A stretch of DNA of 12,336 nucleotides. Source: an uncultured Eubacteriales bacterium. Its GTDB lineage: Bacteria; Bacillota; Clostridia; Oscillospirales; Acutalibacteraceae. The stretch covers positions 1-12,336 of the forward strand of contig ONFW01000012.1 of the NCBI GenBank assembly GCA_900317215.1. Direction: 5' to 3'. Below, one piece after another: positions 1 through 4,703 of the stretch. The position numbers were made by a program, and so were the translations under genes. Each line of letters opens with the position of its first letter. The stretch's first letter is position 1. A model generated the notes under the pieces. That model had not been told where the DNA came from, ran no database searches, and was given only the letters and a program-made list of their open reading frames with translations.

Positions 1-365
1 ATAATGATACAGATCTATTAGAGTTTTCTGTTGACAAAGAATCGAGAGCAATCCGCAAAATAGTTTTAACTCTTAGTCAGCATTATGCAATTTCACAATC
101 AAAAGTAATCGTACCCTCAGACTGTGTGATTGGTTCGATTAATATGTTGGTAAACAGTCATATTGATTGTTCTACTTTTTTAACAACAGTTCACACAAAC
201 GGAATAGCTATAAAGTTATCTGATCAAAAAGCTCTTAAGAATTACCGAATGGATAAAGTTATATTATCATTAGACGAATACGACAATATTACTCAGGTTA
301 TTATTTTAGACTTGAGCCCGAACAATATCTCTCATACGATACAGGAACTGGAATATGGCTGTTGA
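1..365 (+). CDS. 3' end of an unrecognised protein (5' end outside window)
   Basis: The reading frame is open from the first complete codon (position 3) to the TGA at 363-365, giving about 120 C-terminal residues. A GTG lies at 126, but the frame continues upstream with normal-looking protein sequence, so I treat this as a 5'-truncated gene and not a short gene starting at 126. I do not recognise the family. The visible part is a soluble mixed alpha/beta sequence with no membrane segment and no Cys/His cluster. It contains a basic stretch near the left edge (KESRAIRKIV) and hydrophobic strands near the end (DKVILSLDEY, TQVIILDLS), and it ends ELEYGC. The DNA is strongly AT-rich compared with the right half of the window. 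A hairpin terminator candidate follows 32 bases after the stop. Confidence 0.6.
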   Translation, partial: NDTDLLEFSVDKESRAIRKIVLTLSQHYAISQSKVIVPSDCVIGSINMLVNSHIDCSTFLTTVHTNGIAIKLSDQKALKNYRMDKVILSLDEYDNITQVIILDLSPNNISHTIQELEYGC

Positions 366-397
366 TTATCAATAAGGTCTCATTCACTTTTAAACTC

Positions 398-442
398 CTC
401 TCCGACAAAGCATAATGCCTTGCCGGAGAGATTTATATTTTG
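398..442 (+). terminator. Probable terminator after the left-edge gene
   Basis: Bases 398-412 pair with 416-430 around a 3-base TAA loop. The stem is 15 positions long with two A/C mismatches, and its outer 7 bp (CTCTCCG/CGGAGAG) are perfect. It is followed by an AT-rich tract with short T runs (ATTTATATTTT), not a clean T run, so termination strength is uncertain. Confidence 0.55.
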
Positions 443-452
443 TATCAACATC

Positions 453-487
453 TTTTCAGCAGCGTCAGCAGTGTGTTATAATATAAT
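453..487 (+). promoter_or_regulatory. Possible promoter for the serine hydrolase
   Basis: Two overlapping TATAAT boxes lie at 477-482 and 482-487. A weak -35 candidate TTTTCA (453-458) sits 18 bases before the first. The -10 is good and the -35 is poor. A start here would give a 5' leader of roughly 100 bases. That leader contains a long-range inverted repeat, TTTAAAAAG at 512-520 with CTTTTTAAA at 558-566, of unknown meaning. Confidence 0.4.
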
Positions 488-592
488 CATCGTTAGTGCG
501 GTAAATCGGTATTTAAAAAGAGTAAATATTTGGCTCATGCTTTGACCCTTGTTTGCGCTTTTTAAAAGAATAATTATATAGGAGAATGATAG

Positions 593-1603
593 ATGATAGA
601 TATTAAAGATCTGACAAATAGTGAGTTCCGGGGAAATATACTGATCGTTCAAAATGATAAAACTTTGTTTGAATACAGTAACGGATATTCCGATCTTGCA
701 AACAGGATACCGAATACATTTGACACAAGATTTGCAACTGCTTCTATGGGAAAGACATTTGTGGCTGTAGGAATACTGCAGCTTATTGAGCAGGGAAAGC
801 TGAACTTCGATGATACGTTGGGAAAACTGCTTGACTTAGACCTGAAAAACATCGATCCTGATGTGACAGTGGAGCAGCTTCTTACACATACATCGGGTGT
901 TCCGGATTATTTTGACGAAACAGTCATGAATGATTATGAGGAATTGTGGATTGATTATCCAAGCTATAAAATCAGGCACAATAGTGATCTGATCCCATTG
1001 TTCATAGACAAGCCAATGATGTATCTTAAGGGTGAGAGGTTTCAATACAACAATACGGGATATGTGCTGCTCGCAATGATAATTGAAAAAATAAGCGGAA
1101 CGGACTTTGATACGTTCCTGAAGGAAAGGATTTTTGATGTATGCAATATGAAATCGACCGGTTATTTTGAACTGGACAGGCTTCCGGCAAAGTGTGCAAA
1201 CAATTACATCTACTGCGATGATACGGGTGATTACCGCACAAATATTTTTTCCGTAGGTGCTAAAGGAACAGGCGACGGCGGCGCCTTTGTAACTGTCCGT
1301 GATCTTTTTGCTTTTTGGAAAGGACTTCTTGAGGGTAAGCTTCTTTCCAAAAAGATGGTTAAGAGAATGCTCTCAAAGCAAAGCGGAGACGGTCACGATC
1401 CGGAAGAGGGCTTTTACGGTTACGGCGTTTGGATCATTGATAACCCAAACGGCAGAGATTATGCGTATATGCAGGGACTTGATCCGGGGGTAAGTGTTAT
1501 TGCCGAATATAATCCCAATAATGACATAATTTCAATTATGGTAAGTAATTACGGTGACAATGTGTGGTCTATGATGCGTAATGTAAGGAAAGCTTATTAT
1601 TGA
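593..1603 (+). CDS. Serine hydrolase of the beta-lactamase / class C PBP family
   Basis: This 336-residue protein belongs to the penicillin-recognising serine hydrolases (class C beta-lactamase, D-aminopeptidase and esterase relatives). The nucleophile motif SxxK is SMGK at 51-54. The family hallmark LLTHTSGVPDY spans 96-106, and the second motif YxN is YNN at 152-154. The third motif, usually HxG or KTG, reads QGLDPG at 294-299, so the usual His/Lys is Gln. There is no signal peptide or membrane segment, so the protein is probably cytoplasmic. The start is fixed by GGAGAA at 581-586, six bases before the ATG. It stands alone, with a terminator on each side. The substrate cannot be told from sequence: peptidase, esterase or amidase activity on a small molecule are all possible, and resistance to beta-lactams should not be assumed. 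Confidence 0.88.
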   Translation: MIDIKDLTNSEFRGNILIVQNDKTLFEYSNGYSDLANRIPNTFDTRFATASMGKTFVAVGILQLIEQGKLNFDDTLGKLLDLDLKNIDPDVTVEQLLTHTSGVPDYFDETVMNDYEELWIDYPSYKIRHNSDLIPLFIDKPMMYLKGERFQYNNTGYVLLAMIIEKISGTDFDTFLKERIFDVCNMKSTGYFELDRLPAKCANNYIYCDDTGDYRTNIFSVGAKGTGDGGAFVTVRDLFAFWKGLLEGKLLSKKMVKRMLSKQSGDGHDPEEGFYGYGVWIIDNPNGRDYAYMQGLDPGVSVIAEYNPNNDIISIMVSNYGDNVWSMMRNVRKAYY

Positions 1604-1658
1604 TATTTTGTTCATTGGGCAAAGTAATAAAATCAGTTTTATCTTAGTATCAACATTT

Positions 1659-1689
1659 AAAAGGGCTGTCAGACGACAGTCCTTTTTTT
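1659..1689 (+). terminator. Rho-independent terminator of the serine hydrolase
   Basis: Bases 1659-1670 (AAAAGGGCTGTC) pair with 1675-1686 (GACAGTCCTTTT) with one G-T wobble around a 4-base loop. A run of seven T follows directly at 1683-1689. The stem's 5' A run and the T tract form an A/T-flanked hairpin typical of Firmicute terminators. Confidence 0.85.
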
Positions 1690-1815
1690 CGTCTGCAAGT
1701 GAATTATTATCTCGCCGTGTTTCATCATATCCCCCGAATCCGTAAACAAGCTGTCAACATCAGTTCGGTATACTAAAAGCAGAAAAATAAAGCAGAAACC
1801 GAAAGGAGCTTCACC

Positions 1816-1885
1816 ATGAAAAAGCTATTCTCAACCAAAAACAATAAATCATCAAAAGGAGAGATCACTATGAAAAAGACAAGCA
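1816..1885 (+). pseudogene. Remnant 5' end of a lost gene (two tandem RBS-ATG starts)
   Basis: An ATG at 1816 is preceded by AAAGGAG, and a second in-frame ATG at 1871 is preceded by another AAAGGAG. The start reads MKKLFSTKNNKSSKGEIT followed by MKKTS. TATACT at 1769-1774 could be a -10, but no convincing -35 accompanies it. Both ribosome sites look real. Downstream of about 1885, however, the frame only continues antisense to a protein-like minus-strand gene, so the 165-residue frame ending at 2313 is probably not a genuine product. I read this as the beginning of a gene whose body was lost by rearrangement. The identity of the lost gene is unknown. Confidence 0.4.
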
Positions 1886-2235
1886 TCTCGTATGTATCCG
1901 TCTATTATCTCACCCTCAGCGTCGTAAATAGTGTACCTCACATTTTTGGAAACAATATCCATTGTGATCGAATGGTTGGCTCTGACCTCCTTGCTGAAAT
2001 GTCCTTTGAACACAGCTTTTTCAAAACGCTCATTTATCGGCTTGCTGTTATCAATAGGCCTCCATTCTCCTCCGTCAATGGAATATTCACCCTCAAGCAT
2101 GGCGGTAGACTGTATGCTGTAGTCAATACGCTCAAAGGCTCTCACATTATGCCATACTGTCCATCCGAGCAGCACGAGGATCCCAAAGGATATCGCAGCT
2201 ATCCAGATCCTGCCTGTTTTTATTCTTCGTTTCAT
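1852..2235 (-). pseudogene. Truncated N-terminus of a membrane-anchored sensor-like protein
   Basis: This 127-residue minus-strand frame starts with a basic cluster (MKRRIKTGR) and one hydrophobic helix at about residues 10-26. An extracytoplasmic-looking segment follows, with EYSIDGGEW at 50-58 and a VFKGHF strand at 75-80. This layout resembles the N-terminal sensing part of large membrane sensors in ruminococcal clostridia, but the name rests on memory of family style and not on a search. No kinase, GGDEF or other output domain follows. The last ~12 residues (RDACLFHSDLSF) are read from the antisense of the plus-strand start at 1816-1885, which marks a fusion point near 1880-1895. The promoter and start look intact: GGGGG lies seven bases before the ATG. 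It may still be translated as a short membrane peptide, but it is most likely a broken gene. Confidence 0.55.
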
Positions 2236-2301
2236 CTGTCAGCCCCCAAATCTTATCAAAGCATATTTCAGCCACATGCAAGGCTTGTTGTTTCCGTATC
2301 G

Positions 2302-2331
2302 ATTATATCATAGATCGCAGATTTTCTCCAA
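2302..2331 (-). promoter_or_regulatory. Promoter of the truncated sensor gene
   Basis: On the minus strand, TTGGAG (2331-2326) and TATAAT (2307-2302) are separated by 18 bases. They lie about 67 bases upstream of the ATG at 2235. The perfect -10 supports the minus-strand reading of the 1852-2235 fragment over the opposing plus-strand frame. Confidence 0.55.
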
Positions 2332-2520
2332 TTTGATACGATCAATTGGTCAACACCTTATTTACCAAAGCATCTGCGGATAGCCATGTATTTTCGGAAG
2401 TCTTATTCCGATCAATAATAATACAGCAAATTCAGAACAGTATCAGATTACAGGTTTGTCGAAAGTACTACTCAAAATTATAGCTGAAAAGGGCTGCTTT
2501 GAGACAAGTTTTTTGAAGCT

Positions 2521-2548
2521 GTTTTTCCTTTTATGTTTTTCCTTTTAT
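2521..2548. repeat. Perfect 14-bp tandem duplication, two copies
   Basis: GTTTTTCCTTTTAT occurs twice in direct succession (2521-2534 and 2535-2548), and a partial third similarity (TATGTTTTG) follows. It lies 12 bases upstream of the tRNA promoter's -35. It could be replication slippage in a T-rich tract or an upstream element; nothing in the sequence distinguishes these. Confidence 0.9.
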
Positions 2549-2559
2549 TATGTTTTGTC

Positions 2560-2588
2560 TTGCAAAAACATGAAACTCGTGATATAAT
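2560..2588 (+). promoter_or_regulatory. Promoter of tRNA-Leu
   Basis: TTGCAA (2560-2565) and a perfect TATAAT (2583-2588) are spaced by exactly 17 bases. No gene lies between this promoter and the tRNA, so transcription from about 2595 would make a precursor with a ~150-base 5' leader. Confidence 0.7.
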
Positions 2589-2743
2589 ATAGTTCATGGC
2601 TACTATATGAGATAAATAAGGATAAACAGCTTTTCTTTTTGACTTTCAATTCATTTAAGAATCCGGAGCCTGACGACGTTTTTCCGGAGCAGCAATTAAA
2701 TACATGATAAGTTCAGATCCTACGGTCTGATCTTTATAGATTT

Positions 2744-2825
2744 GCGGGTATGGCGGAATTGGCAGACGCACAAGATTTAGGTTCTTGCGGAGAGATCCGT
2801 GCAGGTTCAAGTCCTGTTACCCGCA
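2744..2825 (+). tRNA. tRNA-Leu, anticodon UAG
   Basis: The 82-base class II tRNA has acceptor strands GCGGGTA (2744-2750) and TACCCGC (2818-2824), with A as discriminator base. The anticodon stem CAAGA/TCTTG encloses the loop TTTAGGT, giving anticodon TAG for CUA and wobble CUN codons. The long variable arm folds as CGGA-GAGA-TCCG, and the T arm is CAGG-TTCAAGT-CCTG. The D-loop region carries the expected GGCGGAATTGGCAGACGC. The CCA tail is not encoded, because the next bases are TTT. It is a single gene with its own promoter upstream and a hairpin terminator downstream. Confidence 0.97.
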
Positions 2826-2834
2826 TTTATTCAT

Positions 2835-2880
2835 GACCGCAAGGAACGATTCATAATGATTGCTCCCTGCGGTCTCTTTT
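2835..2880 (+). terminator. Terminator of tRNA-Leu
   Basis: GACCGCA (2835-2841) pairs perfectly with TGCGGTC (2868-2874), and partial pairing continues inwards (GGA with TCC). A short T-rich tail (TCTTTTATA) follows. It begins nine bases after the tRNA's 3' end. Confidence 0.75.
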
Positions 2881-2963
2881 ATACAGTTCATATCCGCACA
2901 GGTATTACATTAAAACAAAATAGAGATTTCAAGGCAGATCTGACAAGGAAAGGAAGAACAAAA

Positions 2964-3911
2964 ATGAAGCTGGTGCTGACTGACGCTCAGACAGTCGTTG
3001 ACGGAAATGTGAACTCGGAATGTCTTAAGGGATTCGGAGAGGTAAAGGAATACGGGCTGCTCTCCTATGAGGAGGTCGCTGAGGCTGTCAGAGACGCCGA
3101 TATAATTCTCTGCAACAAGACCATTCTTGACGGTCATAGTTTGCGCTATGCGGATAAGCTGCGCTATATCGGTCTTTTCGCTACAGGATACAACAATATC
3201 GATATACCCTTCTGCAGAGAACACGGCATAACCGTATGCAACGCAGGCTCTTACTCAACAAATGCGGTGGCTCAGCATACCATTGCGCTGATCCTGGAGC
3301 ATTACAGCAGGACGGCTCAGTATAATGACTTCGTGCAGCAGGGCAGGTGGAAAACAAGTCCCACCTTCTCCCCCTTTGTCTTTCCTCAGAGCGAGCTTGC
3401 GGGAAAGATCCTCGGGATAGTCGGGCTGGGAGCTATCGGAAAAGCTGTTGCTAAAATCGCCCTCGCCTTTGAAATGCAGGTCATCGCATACAGCAGAAGC
3501 CCCAAAAGCATAGACGGAGTAAAGGAAGTCAGTTTTGAGGAGCTTCTCAGACAAAGCGACATTGTAACGGCGCATTGTCCGCTTAATAAGGACTCGGAAA
3601 AAATGTTCAACAGGAACAGCTTTGGAATGATGAAAAACGGGGCTCTTTTCATAAACACCGCAAGGGGCGGCATTATGGATGAGCAGGCTCTTTATGAGGC
3701 TCTTCAGAGCGGAAAGCTCTCAGGAGCAGGAATAGATACGCTGAGCACCGAGCCCATGACAGAGGATTGTATACTTATGAAGGCTCCGAACTGCATAATC
3801 ACTCCCCATGTGGCTTGGGCGCCAATAGAAACGAGGAGAAGACTAATGGAGATAGTGTACAATAACATAAAAAGCTATCTCAGCGGAAAACCCGAAAATG
3901 TTGTAAGCTGA
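2964..3911 (+). CDS. D-2-hydroxyacid dehydrogenase (glycerate dehydrogenase-like)
   Basis: This 315-residue NAD(P)-dependent oxidoreductase interconverts a 2-keto acid and a D-2-hydroxy acid in the cytoplasm. The substrate-binding half carries FATGYNNID at 72-80. The Rossmann motif is GLGAIG at 154-159. The catalytic triad is Arg234 (in NTARGG), Glu263 (in STEP) and His282 (in PHVAWAP). Length matches the family. Hydroxypyruvate/glycerate is the likeliest substrate type from overall style, which is an inference. After the second strand of the Rossmann fold the sequence is YSRS and not the Asp usual for NAD specificity, so NADPH use is possible. The start is set at the ATG with AGGAAG seven bases upstream; the longer open frame runs back into the tRNA and its terminator and is not coding. 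It lies 37 bases before the acetyltransferase gene and is probably co-transcribed with it. Confidence 0.92.
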   Translation: MKLVLTDAQTVVDGNVNSECLKGFGEVKEYGLLSYEEVAEAVRDADIILCNKTILDGHSLRYADKLRYIGLFATGYNNIDIPFCREHGITVCNAGSYSTNAVAQHTIALILEHYSRTAQYNDFVQQGRWKTSPTFSPFVFPQSELAGKILGIVGLGAIGKAVAKIALAFEMQVIAYSRSPKSIDGVKEVSFEELLRQSDIVTAHCPLNKDSEKMFNRNSFGMMKNGALFINTARGGIMDEQALYEALQSGKLSGAGIDTLSTEPMTEDCILMKAPNCIITPHVAWAPIETRRRLMEIVYNNIKSYLSGKPENVVS

Positions 3912-3948
3912 CAGGAAAATGTGACACTCATGAAAGAGGGCAGGAACA

Positions 3949-4497
3949 ATGAGCATTATCAAAACCGGAAGAATGATCCTCAGACCCTTTGAACAAGGCG
4001 ATGCGGAGGCCATGTTCCGAAACTGGACAAGTGACGAGGAGGTCGCAAGATACTGCAGGTGGTACAGGCACAAGGACATTAAGAGCACAAGATTTCTTCT
4101 GCACAGCTATCTTCAGGATATCGAGAACGGATCTGAATATCGCTGGGGGATAACTCTCAGGGACGGCAGTGAGCAGGGCTATGCGGAGAACGAGGTCGTA
4201 GGCGCTGTTGAAGTTGTAGATACAAGGGACAACGGGAGCACTGCGGAGCTTGGCTATGTCATAACAAGGGCGCTGTGGAGCAGAGGCTATATGACCGAGG
4301 CTGTAAAGGCCGTGATAGACGAGCTTTTCAGATGCGGCTTTAAAAGGATCATTGCAAGACATCATTATGATAATCCTGCATCCGGCAGGGTAATGGAAAA
4401 GTGCGGGATGCACCGCACGGGAATGGAAAAGGCTGAAAGGAAATTCGACAGCGGAGAGCTGTGCGATGTTATTGTATATTCTATCGAAAGACCTTAA
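3949..4497 (+). CDS. GNAT N-acetyltransferase, RimJ/RimL type
   Basis: This 182-residue cytoplasmic protein is of the acetyl-CoA-dependent GNAT superfamily. The N-terminus TGRMILRPFEQGDAEAMF (6-23) is typical of the RimJ/RimL-like branch that acetylates protein N-termini or small amines. Strand beta-4 reads ELGYVI at 100-105. The acetyl-CoA pyrophosphate loop (motif A) is LWSRGYMTEA at 109-118. The C-terminal DNPASGRVMEKCGM (141-154) is the usual Asn-containing motif B region. The ATG is preceded by a GGCAGGA site. The gene follows the dehydrogenase by 37 bases on the same strand with no terminator between them, and a strong terminator overlaps its stop codon. The substrate is unknown; ribosomal protein modification should not be assumed from the family name. 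Confidence 0.9.
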   Translation: MSIIKTGRMILRPFEQGDAEAMFRNWTSDEEVARYCRWYRHKDIKSTRFLLHSYLQDIENGSEYRWGITLRDGSEQGYAENEVVGAVEVVDTRDNGSTAELGYVITRALWSRGYMTEAVKAVIDELFRCGFKRIIARHHYDNPASGRVMEKCGMHRTGMEKAERKFDSGELCDVIVYSIERP

Positions 4498-4499
4498 GC

Positions 4500-4534
4500 A
4501 GCAGGCGGTTCAGCAGAGCCGCCTGCTTTTTATA
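4500..4534 (+). terminator. Strong terminator of the dehydrogenase-acetyltransferase unit
   Basis: AGCAGGCGG (4500-4508) pairs perfectly with CCGCCTGCT (4519-4527). The stem extends inwards by three more pairs, one of them G-T, to an AGCA loop. The T run begins at 4527 (TTTTTATATTT). The stem starts three bases after the acetyltransferase stop codon. Confidence 0.9.
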
Positions 4535-4543
4535 TTTGATCCT

Positions 4544-4553
4544 TGAGGCCTCA
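4544..4553. repeat. Perfect 10-bp palindrome TGAGGCCTCA
   Basis: It lies in the 176-base gap between the acetyltransferase terminator and feoB, about 90 bases upstream of the feoB promoter. It may be chance. No second copy is seen near feoB. Confidence 0.3.
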
Positions 4554-4639
4554 GTCCTACAAGTCTCCTGCAAGCCTTTGATTTCTTATTCACGGAAAGC
4601 TAACTCATTCAAAAGCCTCAGGCACTGCACCGGGAGCGG

Positions 4640-4668
4640 TTGAAATATTCCTCGGGATAAGGTATAAT
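4640..4668 (+). promoter_or_regulatory. Promoter of the feo unit
   Basis: TTGAAA (4640-4645) and a perfect TATAAT (4663-4668) are spaced by 17 bases, close to the vegetative consensus. The predicted start is about 30 bases before the feoB ATG. A weak AT-only inverted repeat (TAATA-5-TATTA, 4665-4679) overlaps the -10 and start region. I see no convincing Fur or DtxR-type iron box, although iron control would be expected for this gene. Confidence 0.75.
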
Positions 4669-4703
4669 AAGATATATTAAACTAATGCTAAGGAAGAATA
4701 AAA

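Larger units (their letters stand above)
2236..2743. other. Gene-free stretch between sensor fragment and tRNA-Leu
   Basis: I see no credible coding region on either strand. The AT-rich stretch holds the divergent sensor promoter (2302-2331), a T-rich zone at 2509-2558 that includes a tandem repeat, and the tRNA promoter (2560-2588). Downstream is a ~150-base tRNA leader with a short direct repeat CCGGAGC and a small hairpin. The hairpin pairs 2713-2719 with 2724-2730 around a CTAC loop, ending 13 bases before the tRNA. A weak terminator-like fold (AGCT at 2482-2485 with 2517-2520) is not convincing. Confidence 0.6.

Noticed and set aside
1886..2313. Plus-strand continuation of the frame that starts at 1816
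   Set aside because: It is antisense to a minus-strand sequence with a membrane helix, a structured domain, a promoter and a start site, and its own protein sequence looks random.
2744..2825. tRNA-Leu as attachment site of an integrated element
   Set aside because: No duplicate of the tRNA 3' end and no integrase gene are visible, and the accessory-looking DNA is on the 5' side.
2799..2963. Upstream in-frame extension of the dehydrogenase starting inside tRNA-Leu
   Set aside because: It would translate the 3' part of the tRNA and its terminator; the ATG at 2964 has a good ribosome site and matches the family's N-terminus.
4653..4682. Possible Fur or DtxR box at the feoB promoter
   Set aside because: Only AT-rich partial matches (GATAAG, TAATA/TATTA) are present, with no convincing full palindrome.
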